This document shows positions 1 through 13,700 of a DNA stretch of 64,000 nucleotides, one piece after another. The DNA lies in the NCBI RefSeq assembly GCF_024679245.1, contig NC_090178.1, positions 43,510,072-43,574,071 of the forward strand, given 5' to 3'. This DNA is from Pseudorasbora parva. Lineage: Eukaryota; Chordata; Actinopteri; Cypriniformes; Gobionidae. Numbering within the stretch: the stretch's first letter is position 1; each line of letters begins with the position of its first letter. The translations under genes and the position numbers were made by a program. The notes below the pieces were generated by a model. That model did not search any database. It was not told the DNA's origin and was given only the letters and a program-made list of their open reading frames with translations.

Positions 1-704
1 CCAGAGCCTTGTCAAGTCCAGGCCTTCACACCAGAGCCTTGTCAAGTCCAGGCCTTCCCACCAGAGCCTTGTCAAGTCCAGGCCTTCACACCAGAGCCTT
101 GTCAAGTCCAGGCCTTCCCACCAGAGCCTTGTCAAGTCCAGGCCTTCACACTAGAGCCTTGTCAAGTCCAGGCCTTCACACTAGAGCCTTGTCAAGTCCA
201 GGCCTTCACACCAGAGCCTTGTCAAGTCCAGGCCTTCCCACCAGAGCCTTGTCAAGTCACGGCCTTCACACCAGAGCCTTGTCAAGTCCAGGCCTTCCCA
301 CCAGAGCCTTGTCAAGTCCAGGTCCTCACACTAGAGCCTTGTCAAGTCCAGGCCTTCACACCAGAGCCTTGTCAAGTCCAGGCCTTCACACCAGAGCCTT
401 GTCAAGTCCAGGCCTTCCCACCAGAGCCTTGTCCAGTCACGGCCTTCACACCAGAGCCTTGTCAAGTCCAGGCCTTCACACCAGAGCCTTGTCAAGTCCA
501 GGCCTTCACACTAGAGCCTTGTCAAGTCCAGGCCTTCACACCAGAGCCTTGTCAAGTCCAGGCCTTCACACCAGAGCCTTGTCAAGTCCAGGCCTTCACA
601 CCAGAGCCTTGTCAAGTCCAGGCCTTCACACCAGAGCCTTGTCAAGTCACGGCCTTCACACCAGAGCCTTGTCAAGTCCAGGCCTTCACACCAGAGCCTT
701 GTCA
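1..704. repeat. 30-bp minisatellite, about 23 units, open at the left edge
   Basis: A 30-bp unit (CCAGAGCCTTGTCAAGTCCA followed by GGCCTTCACA) is repeated head to tail with few changes, mainly CTTCACA/CTTCCCA and CCAG/CTAG. The array starts before the window and decays near 704. Because 30 is a multiple of 3, long reading frames exist on both strands (10-residue period), but these are by-products of the repeat. It lies in the intron, or next to the exons, downstream of the last visible baiap2 exon. Confidence 0.95.
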
Positions 705-990
705 CAATCTAGCCGCACGCCAGAGCCACAACACATCATGGCCGCTCAAGATTGCCTTGGCTGTTGTGGTCCCTAGTCCGGTGGTCCCAAGTCAGCTGGT
801 CAGAGCTTTTAACACTAAAAGTTTATTAAGTCTATTAACTGTTCAGTTTTCTGATAATATAATTCACATATTACAATGTGGCAATAAATGAAATGTAACA
901 ACAACAACATTAATAATTATAATAATACCAACGGAGTTGTTTTTTTGTTTAAGCCTCTGTGATGTGAAAATGTCAGTATTTGTCCCTCAC

Positions 991-1170
991 CTGTTCTCCA
1001 GATTGAGAGATTCCCAGTTTAGCGTTCCGCAGGACCTCCGCTAGTCCAGCTCCTCCAGAGCTCTGGGGGGCAGTGTGACGCAACAGGTTCAGGGCTCGTT
1101 CTGGTAGTTTGGTTGGCTGGGCACATGACTGTTGCCATGATGACAGCTTTTGAGACAACAGCTCTCTCAC
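991..1170 (-). CDS. baiap2: baiap2 coding exon 8, last one in the window
   Basis: 180 bp, acceptor TTTTGCTTGCTAG, donor GTGAGG. Encodes residues 213-272 ([20 protein letters not shown] and the start of the linker after the IMD). The next exon must lie left of position 1. Confidence 0.92.
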
Positions 1171-4100
1171 CTAGCAAGCAAAATTAGTTTCTTGTAATGT
1201 CAAATTCAATACACCGTGAATTTTCTTTTTTTTTTAAGTTAAAATAAAAGTTAAAAAATAATAAATCATTTTGCTGAAGCAATTATGACATTTTGGGTGC
1301 TTCTACAAGTCTTTGAACTCTTTTATCATGCTTCATGGGACTTACGAGCAAGTTTACTGTGACTGAAAAGCCAAACATATGGAGCTGGTTATGGTTATGC
1401 AAAAATCAAAATGGATTATAGTAAAATAGTTTTGAGGTCATAACATAGTATTGTGCAAGGAATCACACAAAAATAGGACAATCTCTATTTGTGTGAAAAC
1501 TAAAAAGACATAACAGTTGTTGGTGTTTAACTGACTAGTGTTTATTTTTTTACTAAAAATAGTTTACTAGTTTACTAAACTAAACTAGAAACTAGGGGTG
1601 TCAACAATAATCGATTCGGCGATGCATCGCGATGCGGGGCATGAACGATTCAGCATCGATGCGGCAAAGTGCCATAATCGATTATGTGCAATTCCCCTTT
1701 ATTCCACAAGGTGGCAATGTCTGATACCCAATGATGAAGTGACGTTTCACTCATAGTTACCTCTGACAGAAAACGAAACAATAATTATAATCAGCAAAAC
1801 TTGAAATGGGTTAGTGATTTACTTCAGAGAGCAAGTACTAAACACAATCATATGTTAGTGTCACTGTCTCTTGATGATGGATGTGGTCAAGAAGCTGTCA
1901 GTGATCAAAATATTGATTTTGAAGACATTGAAAATAAGTTTGGAGAATATGCTCGAGATCGCGAATATGACGCAGATGCTGAATCTACTGGTAAACTCTG
2001 ACGAGGACAGATGATGATGGTATTAAACATCTGCTCAAACTGAATCCTTCCAAGCTCCAAAAGGGAACGAAATAGGTTTTATTTTATTCTTCTGTAGCTG
2101 TTACTCTAAAATCAGGAGTTTTATATATTATCACGACAGGTAGAGCTCTATCCATGTTAAATATAGATCTGGGTCGCTAACGACCTGAATATGTAAGAAT
2201 GTTTGGTGAAACAGTCATGCATTTATGGGTTAATTGCATTTTATTTAATTTTATTTTATTACATTTTATTTTATTTAATAACTTTTATGTCAAAGATACA
2301 GGAGACACATAGCAGCCAATACAATCTGTTGTTTAATATCTGCTTGTATCGCCTCATGACTGATGAAAAATTTGCTTTGTGTGCAGTAGAATTTTGATGC
2401 ATCACAATGCATCGTAGAATCGAATTGAATCGAATCGTTACCTGGTGAATCGTAATCGAATCGAATCGTGAAGGCAGAGCCAATGCACACCCCTACTAGA
2501 AACGGTAGTGAATTATAGATTTTTGGATCATTTTTGTTTTTGGAGTTTTGCAAAAATGTAGGAAGAGGCACATTTTTTTCAAGGGAGCCTGTTATGTTTG
2601 CTAGTTCTCTACAGCATGAGTTAGTTGGTTAAAGGGATAGTTCACTTTAAAATGAAAATTCTGTCATCCTTTCCTCACCCTGAAGTTGTTTCAAACCTGC
2701 ATGAATTTCTTTCTTCAGCTAAACACAAGGGAAGATATTTTGAAGAATGTCCGTAACCAAACAGTTAACTGGAACCATTGACTTCCATAGTATTTTTTTT
2801 TCCTACTATGGAAGTCAATGGCTCCAGTTAACGGTTTGGTTACTGACATTCTTCAAAATATCTTCCCTTGTGTTCAGCTGAAGAAAGAAATTCATGCAGG
2901 TTTAAAACAACTTCAGGGTGAGTAAAGGATGACAGAATTTTCATTTTAAAGTGAACTATCCCATTAAATCCTCATTGTTGGCTTGTATCTGTAGTGTTAC
3001 CTTGCAGTGGTAGTTGACGAGGATCTTGGTGACTGAACATTGACGGTCCACCAGAAAACAATAGCGTCGTCTTTCTTCTGTCAGAGCAGAGCGGTAACCG
3101 ACGGCAACTAAAGAGTCCAACTCTCCCTGCCGGCGACTCATCAGCTCCACATACTGTTGCAGAGAGAGACTTACATTAATTCACCTTTAAATACAATATG
3201 CCAAATGTACGCCAAGACTGGCATCTAAAGCAAACAACGTAAGTTCAGACTCCTTAAAGCAGGTGTTCACAATCTTTTTTGTCAGCGGAACCCTTTTAGA
3301 TATAAATATATAGACCTATACTTCCTGAAATTGTAAGTGAATTGTTCAATAATTTAACAACACATTTGCATGTTCATGGTTATCTTCACATTAAATTCAC
3401 ACTGATAACAATAATGATAATGAACAATGATGTTGATGATTATTATTTAACTTATTATAAAAATGAAGACAAATATATATTACTGCTGTAAATTATTGTA
3501 CTGTAAAATAAAATAAAATGAACAGATTATTTATAATAAAATTAATTATAATAAAAATGTATAGTTATAATACTAATATTAATGTCTAAAATTCTTCACT
3601 TTCAAACATTCAAACCCTTGAGCTTGTACCATTTCAAAACTTTAAAGGAACACGCCGACTTTTTTGGGACTTTAGCTTATTCACCGTATATCACAGAGTT
3701 AGATAAGTCCATACATATCATTCTCATCTCCGTGCATCCCATCATATTGATTCATGATTCGGGTCGCCAGTGTCACGTGATTTCAGCAGTTTGGCAGTTT
3801 GACAGGCGATCCGAATCTTGAATCAATACACTGATTCATAACAGTTTTAATCTTTTTTTGAGGATTGAAAACAAACCAGTAAGAGAAGACAATGCTGAAT
3901 AAAGTCGTAGCTTTTGTTATTTTTTGACCAAAATGTATTTTCGATGCTTCAAGAGATTCTAATGAACTAACTGATGCCACATATGGACTACTTTGATGAT
4001 GTTTTTATTCCCTTTCTGGACATGGACAGTATAGTGTGCATACACTTTCATGAAGGAACAGATAAATGGTAAATGGACTGCATTTATATAGCGCTTTTAT

Positions 4101-7100
4101 CCAAAGCGCTTTACATTTTTGCCTCACATTCACCCATTCATACACCGACGGCGATGTCAGCCATGTAAGGCGCCATCCACCTCGTCGGGAGCAGCTGGGG
4201 TTAGGTGTCTTGCTCATGGACACTTCGACACTTGGTCAGGTGGAACCGGGGATTGAACCACCAACCTTCTGGTTTGTAGACAACCTACATGAACCACTGA
4301 GCCACTGCCGCCCCAGAAATAAGTTCTCGGACTAAATATAAAATATCTTAAACTGTGTTCTGAAGATGAACAGAGGTCTTACGGGTGTGGAACAACATTA
4401 GGGTGAGTCATTAATGTCAAACATTTCATTTTTTGGGTGAACTAACCCTTTAAACTCGCAGCGCATGTAGAGATTGAGTTTGCTGCATTTACTGTGAACT
4501 GAGATGCTGTCAGACACTGGAAACACTGGATCACAAGCTGCTCATGCTTCGCTTTTAAACAAGCAGTACCGATCAGGCTATACAGTTATTAATTAAACCA
4601 CCGCCTTCGATTTGATAATCACACTAAGCTATACTGTGATTATCAAACAGCCACATTTATTTTATTTAATGTTAAATTCAATATAATTATGTAAAATAAA
4701 TATTAGCTTGTGATTAGCTCACAAACTGTTTGGGAAACCCCGTCTTAAAGAACTAGTTCAGCCAAAAAGGAAAATTCTGTCACCATCATGTTGTTCCAAA
4801 CGGGAAATGTTCATCTTTATAATATCTCTGTCATTCTCTAAAGCATTTTCCTTTCCTCATTTTTTTAAACTGTGGTCCTGTTTTATATCATAATTTCCCC
4901 TCTTTCGTTCCTTTGTTTTTTCTCTGTCCCAGTGTTCCTTTTTTTCTGGCCCCAAATCAGCTGTTCCGGATATCTGCTTAATCTTAAAGTAAATGATTTT
5001 CTGACTCAAAAACATGCTTAGAGTAATGCTTCTGATAGGCCTATGCAAACAAAGATAGACATACTCCTGAAAAAACACGCGCTGGAGGATACACATGCTT
5101 AAATAAACAAACACTTGTTCACACACGGATAAAAAGTCTTCCACTCACAAATCAGCTTTAATATGTAGGACACTGGCCCACACAAATGGCCCTCACTGAA
5201 CTCAATTGGTCATTATGAGTCATACAAACTACAAATGACTGGCAGTACATGACATTCTACACTAAGCCTTCAGTAATGAACACAGCAAGTCAAAGAACTG
5301 GCAAGCAACACAATTACTCAGTTCTTTAGCAGGCGCTTTAATCCAAAGTGACTTACTGTTCATTTATTGCAGTGCCAATCACTCTGAAGTGAATGTGGCT
5401 TAAGAGCTTTGCTTGACGGGGATTGTGACCAAGTGGAATCAACATTACAAAATATTTTAATAATTAAATAATCCCTATTTTAAAAAATACAAATAAAAAT
5501 AAAACATTTTGCATGACAAACCATATGTCAGGGTGGTTCAAATGACATGTAGGAAGCCATTTTGTTGTCATGTGACAATAAAACCATAAAACAGGAACTT
5601 ACTTCTACTACACTATTAAAGTATGTACACTTTTTGTGAAGAAAAAGTAAATACTTTTGGATGTATAGCACAAGAGGCAAACTATGGGACAACATACCAC
5701 ATCACAATTACTCTCTGTTGCATAGTTGTGTGCATTCTGTCACTGTAAACCGGCCTGTCAATCATCATGTGACAGTTAGCATCCTCACATACACACTCTA
5801 CATTTCAATTTATACTAATAAAACAATTATTTCTACCGTATTGGGGAGAAAACAAGTAGAACGTTGATCAGATAGTTGTGGGTTTTTAATGCTGAGAACT
5901 CTAATGCTAATGCTAATGCCGTTAATAGTGGCCAAATGTAATGTATCTGTTTTGCTATTGTGCTGTATCTTAAAGGTGCACTATGCAGCTTTTGTCCACT
6001 GGAGGGCGCCTATGCAAAATAAATGCGTAGTTTGATGACGCAAAGTGTGAGCGCAGCATCTTGGGAGATGTGGTCTTCTCATCACAGCCGGTGAAAATTG
6101 GACTCGGGCAGAAATCACGTTCATGCATGCGGTTATTAACGTTACTGTAGTCTAAAGCAGAGCAGGACCGAGTGTTATGGACCTGAGCAAAGCTGCTGGA
6201 GCGATTGTTAAACAAATACCCGCCTTGTGAATACCGGGACTTTTATTATGACGGGACGGGACTCCTGGACAGATCCGCTCTTCCGGTTATGATTTTGAGG
6301 TAATGGAGCTCTGTTTATCATATTAGATACATTTAAGTGTGTTTTAAACGATGTTATGACGTTACTCCGTGCGTTCAGTTGTTCACACTGCTAAGAGTAA
6401 AGCGCTCCTGCCAAATAAAAGCCGAAACTGAGGGTAACGCAGATATGACGCAATTGACAGGCGACTCTCTCAAATGCAATGCTGCAACGTCCCTGTCCTT
6501 AGTTAAAATAGCAATTTTCTCACAATTTACAAATAGTTGGAAACATCTGGGATATTGTAGGTACTCAAATGAACAAAATATATGACACTGGCCTAGTGGT
6601 TTTTGGATATTTTACTGCAAAAATACTACATAGTGCACCTTTAATTGAAGCTCATAATGTTGTTGCAAATGGATTTTAACACAGATAACATTATTTTTTT
6701 TACTTTTTCCTGGTTAGATATTGATTACTAATAACTCAAACCTTATTCTGGGCTACTCTGCTTTATTGTTGGTCTTATGCACATCCACCATGGTTGTAGT
6801 TCTTTTTATTTGAGTTTGTAGTTCTGAACCTAATTCTTCTCAAAAGTGCAATGGGTTGTGAGCAATACTAGCCTGAATTAGACCAATAGTAGACCATCCA
6901 TTTTGGCATATTCCTTACAACATACTATGATTTCATATCATATTTAATACATCAGGCTTTTATGACTCATATAGTATGATATAATAAGAATTTTGAGCTC
7001 ATACTTGAGAAGGGAAAAATACCTAAATTGTATTCAGGCCCAAAATAAGCAAACATATTTGGTGCATTTGCTAATATTTATATGGCCAAAAAGTAAGATG

Positions 7101-7643
7101 AAATCTAATAGCTTGTAATTTAAATCAATGAGATCTGTATAACAGTATTGCAGATACTTACATAAAATGCAAAAAAGTATCATTTGTCAATCTGTATCTC
7201 CCAATAATATTAGTAAGACGATATTTAAATGCTTAGTTTTACGATCAAAGCTCTGTAGTTTAAAACATATAATGCAGTGCAGCACAATGACGACTGAGAG
7301 ATGAACAAATAAATGTTCCTCAAAAGCCTGATGATCATATTTAATACTCACATTTGAAAAGGATTTGTGCTTCCATCCAGTAAGTGTTCATCATGAAATA
7401 TTACTAGCAATATAAAATTATTCATACATTTACTTTATGAAAATAAGTAAAAATTTCACAGAAAAAAACAAACACGAGAACCACAAGCTGAAGGTGGAAG
7501 TTTTTACAATTATAAAGGCCTTTCACTTGCTAAAAAAGTATAAACTATCAATTAGACAACAAGTTTTTGATCATGTTTATAATTTAGGGGCCTTAGAAAT
7601 TTGCAAATCATATATGATGCCCATAGGGTTAAAAAAATCTCTT

Positions 7644-7720
<77 letters not shown>

Positions 7721-10700
7721 CATGTCACTGACTCCTTAACTCACCTTTGCAACAACCATTATACCAACAAACACAGTCCAGCTAATAAACATGCTAGTTA
7801 GTTTGAGTTTCAGTTCATATATTTTTAGCTTGTGCTCAATGCATACTGGTCAAAGTCTCAAGATTTGCATATGTCGTGTCATATGTGTAAAAGCAGTGAA
7901 TCATAAGCAAGGTACCTGCATCTCTCTGTCTCCATACTTGTTGGGATGGCGACTAGCTTGACTTTTCCTCCGCAGCTTTTTGAGCTGTGATTGGCAGCGC
8001 TCAATAGACTCCACCTTTGACTTCCTCTCACTCTGGTACTTCTTCAGCGTTGCCTGGGAAAAGTTTTCATACGGTATATCATGTTTCTACAAAAGTGTAC
8101 GGTTCAGGAGGAGGAGTTCATTTACATATAATCATTTTTTAACGAGTTACTGAAGCTACTCAAAGAGTTTACTGGAGCCACTTTATATTAAGAGTCTTTC
8201 AGGGCTTTTGCACTGGATAGTTCTAGGAGCTAACAACCAGGGTGTTTCCCCGAGAACTAAAGGTTCCCCTAGGGCTATTTTCCTGATTGTATTCGCGCTG
8301 CCAGTATGTGCACTATGCAACTTTCCGTCCACTGGAGGGCGCCTATTCAAAACAAATGTGTAGTTTAATGACGCAAAGAGCGCAGCATCTTGGGACATGT
8401 GGTCTTTACCTCACAGCCGGTGGAAAATAGGACTCGGGCAGAAATCACGTTCATGCATGCAGTTATTAACGTTACGGTATTGTAAAGCAGAGCAGGACCG
8501 AGTGCTGTGGAGCTGAGCACGGCTGCTGGAGCGATTGTTAAACAAATACCCGCCTCGCTAATACCGGGACTTTTATTATTACGGGACGGGACACAGTCGC
8601 CGGGGCGCCTGCACTGATCAGCTCTTCCGGTTATGATTTTGAGGTTTTGAGCTCTGTTCATCATATTAGATACATTTAAGTGTTTTGAAAATGATCTTAT
8701 GACGTTACTCCGAGCGTTCACTTGTTCACACTGCTAAGAGTAAAGCTCTCCTGCCAAATAAAACCCGAAACTGAGGGTAACGCAGATACGACGCAATTGA
8801 CAGGCGACTTGCTCAAACGCTATGCTGACACGTCCCAGGTCATTGGTTAAAATAGCAATTTTCTCACAATTTACAAAAAGTTGGAAACATCTGGGATATT
8901 GTAGGTACTCAACTGAACAAAATAACACCGGCCTAGTGGTTTTTGGATATTTTACTGCAAAAATACTACATAGTGCACCTTTAAATCACAAAGTCACCCT
9001 AACTAGACAGTAGGAACACTGAAGTGACGAAAGCCGCACTTGTTGAAGTGACTTTTATTTTTACGGCGATGAGAACGCCAGAGCCTGAGCCCACAGCTTT
9101 CACATTCTCCTATCTTCATTAGTTTATGATCTGTTTAACAGTCCTGTCTAATATGTTGTAAGATAGAACTGTTATACAAAGAAAGTAGTCAGTATATAAA
9201 GAGTATTAGTGTTTGCCGTATGGTTGATGCCCAATGTCGCTAGTTAACAGAAATAATCATGTTTCTCTTGGTCCCCTCAAAGTTGCGCGGATTTTCTCTT
9301 TCAGTGTAAAGGTTGAGAGGTCCGTCTATCACTGTTGTCCATTATTCATTATTCAGTTTGTGGACTAAATATATAGACTATAATCTGTGTGTAGACGTCT
9401 TTTTAAAAATGGTTGCTGGTGTTTCCTGTACGTTTCGGCCAATCAGCATACACTTACGTCACTTGGTAGTTCCTATAGTGCTGGGTTAGACCTGAAGCAG
9501 GAGCTAAAATTGTCCCCCCAAAAGGAGTTCCTCGAACTAAAAGCGTTCCTAGCTCCTGCGTACATGTCAAAATCTGGGCACTTACACCAAAAGTTCTAGC
9601 AACTATGAAAATGTTCATCCAGTGCGAAAGCCCCTTTTAACTGCTATGTACCAACATTTAAATGAATAATTTTTAAATTTGTACTTATATTTAAAAATTC
9701 CTGCATGTAATTACAGCTGTAATAAATGTCTGTAATTCTATTTGTTGACCTTCCCTTACCCCTTAATTAATCTACCCTTAAACCTACCCATACCACCAAA
9801 CCTTTCCCTATAGCAGCAAAAGCGTTTGCATTACAATATGAACACAGAAAGTGTGTCTAACATATTTTATGTAAGTACATACAGTTCTAGTTAAATGCTT
9901 GGTTTCACAGACAGGGCTTAGATTAAGCCAGGATTAGGCCTTAGTTCAATTGGGATATTTAAGTAGTCTTTATATATGTGCCTTAGAACAAAAACATTAC
10001 TCACCTGATCTTGAAACAAAACAATGGCACTGACATATTTTTTTAAGATATATAAGTGCAAGTTGCTTCTAGTTAAATTAGCTCAAACATGCATTTTAGT
10101 CTGGCACCAGGTTAAGCCTTGTCTGTGAAAACGAGCAGAAAGACATAATATTTAGTGTGAAATTTTAATATGTAATTTAGTTAAACAGTAATTTATACTC
10201 ACGGTGAGATATTTGATGTCTAACTCCAGTTTCTGCTCCAGCTGAGACAGCAGCTCTGAATGAAACAGCTTCAGCTGCAGACAGACAGAAAATGCAGCAT
10301 TAAGTCAAATACAGTGATTATAGAAGCAGACTCGTCTTGAGGAAGATTAATGATTAAGCTTCTAAACATTGCACTAAACTAAAACGCAGACATCTAAAGC
10401 AGGTTTTAGCCGTGCGTTTCTATTGGCACATTAACATTTTCTCTTATTTCCTATTTGTTTTGTAATGACTATCATTCCTTTTTGCACTCTGATGTTTTGT
10501 CTCACACTCGAAAAACTAAAGGTTCTTTATTGGCACGATGGTTCTTGTTTACCATCAATGGGATCTTCCCATTGCACAGAGGTTCTTTATAGTAGAAAAA
10601 GGTGCTTCAGATTATTAAAATGTTCTTCACACACAAGGAAAAACATGGTTCTTTAAAGAAATGTTCACTGAAAGGTTCTTTAGGGCAGTGTTTCTCAACT

Positions 10701-13700
10701 GGTAGGTTGCGGAGACCATTTTAAATGGGTCGCGGAGTGTGTAATCAGCGAAACAATTCAACAACAAAAATAAGACTTTTAATGCGTGGAAGCTGTTGAC
10801 CCTTCTGCAAAGACTTTGCTCTTCTGTCAGACAGAACGTGATTTTCCGTTCCACTGCTCTAATTTTCCCTTGTTTCTGTGGTGAACAGCACATTCCAGGG
10901 TCCAGTTTATGGCCGGGCGTCCCTCTTTTACTGCAACAGTGGAGAAAGGTTTGCAACATTTTGATTGGATCTTGGTGGACTAGAACAAACAAATGTCCAA
11001 CACGATAAGATAAGGATGCTAGGACTGCCAGGCACCTCCAGCATGGAAAGAACAGGACTTCTCATTGGTCAGCAGCCAGTTTCTGCCCTAATCCCTAAGG
11101 TTTAAGCCAACCATCATAAAAATTCTTTAGGACTTTTTGGATGCAAGAGCAGGGCTGAAATAAAAGGAGGCCACAATGATCCATCCGAATCCATTCATAA
11201 CTATGTTTGGAAACCTTAAAGGAACTACAGTGAGGAAAATAAGTATTTGAGCACCCTGCTGTTTTAAGTTCTCCCACTTGGAAATCATGGACGGGTCTGA
11301 AATTATCATCGTAGGTGCATGTCCACTGTGAGAGACATAATCAAAAAAATAAAATCCAGAAATCACAATATATGTTTTTTTTAACTATTTATTTGTATGA
11401 TACCGCTGCAAATAAGTATTTGAACACCTGTCTATCTTGACCCTCAAATACCTGTTAGTCTGCCTTTAAAATGTCCGCCTCCACTCCATTTATTATACTA
11501 AATTAGATGCACCTGTTTGAGGTCATTAGCTGCATAAAGACACCTGTTCACCCCATACAATCAGTAAGAATCCCACTACTAACATGGCCAAGACCAAAAA
11601 GCTGTCCAAAGACACTAGAGACAAAATTGTACACCTCCACTCCAGCTTGGTGAAAAAGGTCCACTGTTGGAGCAATCATTACAAAATGGAAGAATCTAAA
11701 CATGACTGTCAATCTCCCTCGGAATGGGGCTCCATGCAAGATCTCACCTCGTGGGGTCTCAATGATCCTAAGAAAGGTGAGAAATCAGCCCAGAACTACA
11801 CGGGAGGGGCTGGCCAATGACCTGAAAACAGCTGGGACCACCGTTTCCAAGGTTACTGTTGGTATTACACTAAGACGTCATGGTTTGAAATCATGCATGG
11901 CACAGAAGTTTCCCCTGCTTAAACCAGCACATGTCCAGACCCGTCTTAAGTTTGCCAGTGACCATTTGGATGATCCAAAGGAGTCGTGGGACAAAGTAAT
12001 GTGGTCAGATGAGACCAAAATATAACTTTTTGGTCATAATTCCACTAAATATGTTTGAAGGAAGAAGAGTACCATCCCAAGAACACCATCCCTACTGTGA
12101 AGCATGGGGGTGGTAGCATCATGCTTTGGGGGTGTTTTTCTGCACATGGGACAGGGCGACTGCACTGTATTAAGGAGAGGATGACCGGGGCCATGTATTG
12201 CAAGATTTTGGGGAACAACCTCCTTCCCTCAGTTAGAGCATTGAAGATGGGTCGAAGCTGGGTCTTCCAACATGACAATGACCAGAAGCACACAGCCAGG
12301 ATAACCAAGGAGTGGCTCTGTAAGAAGCAGGGAGGGGGAGAGGGGATAGTGATTGTAGTACCAGTTTTGGCCACAACTGATGTAAACTACACAGTTTTCG
12401 TACTTATTCAGAGAAATAAGTATTCTCTGTGACAGCTATTTATAATGCAACATCTTACACAAATTCAGCTGTTAATGTACAAATGGATAAATGCATGACA
12501 GTTCAATCTTTTACCATCTTGTGTGGACTCGTTTGGACTACAGACTTGTTTGTTTAGAATATTGCCAAAGGTATTGTGGTGGTGGTTTGGGAAGTGAGTT
12601 CTAACTGTGCTTTATACAGATGAGTTCCACAGGGGAAAGAAGGGTCTGATGCCAGCAGCCAATCACACCTTTTTCTTCTACTTACCACATCCTCTAGTTG
12701 GACCTGGATCTGCCGATGAACCTCTGCCATCTGGAATAACGTGTCACCTGAATCAGTAGGAATTAAGAGAAGATGTGTCAAAAACTTTGCGCACAATAAG
12801 AAAAATCGAAGAACGATATCTGTATCAAGAAATGTATCATCAAACATACTATCATATGCAACCTGATCAACCTGACTACATTAAGGTCACATTAGCATAA
12901 TTTTAAGGCAAGGGTTACTTCAGCGATTAGTATATGGCTTTCTATCAGTAGAAACCCTGGAGTATATTCGAATGATCATGCCCTCCACCCCTCAAATTAA
13001 TTCCTATTAAAAGTTAAAGGGGGGGTGAAACACTCAGTTTCAGTCAGTGTCATGTCAATCTTGAGTACCTATAGAGTAGCATTGCATCCTGCATATCTCA
13101 GAAAAGTCTTTATTTTTTTTATAATTATATAAGAAAGATGCGCTGTTCCGAGTCTTTCCGAAAAAAGCCGAGCGGGTGGGGGCTTGTCGTGTGAGCGGAG
13201 CTAAATAATGACATGTGCAGCAGCGCGCTGCAGTGAGGAAAGTGAGTCGCTCTGTGAGGAAAGTGATTCGCTCTGTGAGGAAAGTGATTCGCTCAGTGAG
13301 GAAAGTGATTCGCCCGCCGCGTGAGGAAAGTGATTCGCTCTGTGAGGAAAGTGATTCGCTCAGTGAGGAAAGTGATTCGCTCAGTGAGGAAAGTGATTCG
13401 CCCGCCGCGTGAGGAAAGTGAGTCGCTCTGTGAGGAAAGTGATTCGCTCTGTGAGGAAAGTGATTCGCTCAGTGAGGAAAGTGATTCGCCCGCCGCGTGA
13501 GGAAAGTGATTCGCTCTGTGAGGAAAGTGATTCGCTCAGTGAGGAAAGTGATTCGCCCGCCGCGTGAGGAAAGTGAGTCGCTCTGTGAGGAAAGTGATTC
13601 GCTCTGTGAGGAAAGTGATTCGCTCAGTGAGGAAAGTGATTCGCCCGCCGCGTGAGGAAAGTGAGTCGCTCTGTGAGGAAAGTGATTCGCTCAGTGAGGA

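Noticed and set aside
9..776. 255-codon plus-strand frame and a 64-codon minus-strand frame
   Set aside because: Both are produced by the 30-bp minisatellite; the unit length is a multiple of three and no domain or splice context is present.
7437..7801. Poly-Ile and poly-His frames
   Set aside because: They translate the (CAT)n microsatellite.
13215..13412. 65-codon frame with SVRKVIR and EESDSL repeats
   Set aside because: It translates the 21-bp minisatellite and changes repeat text when the frame slips; not a protein.
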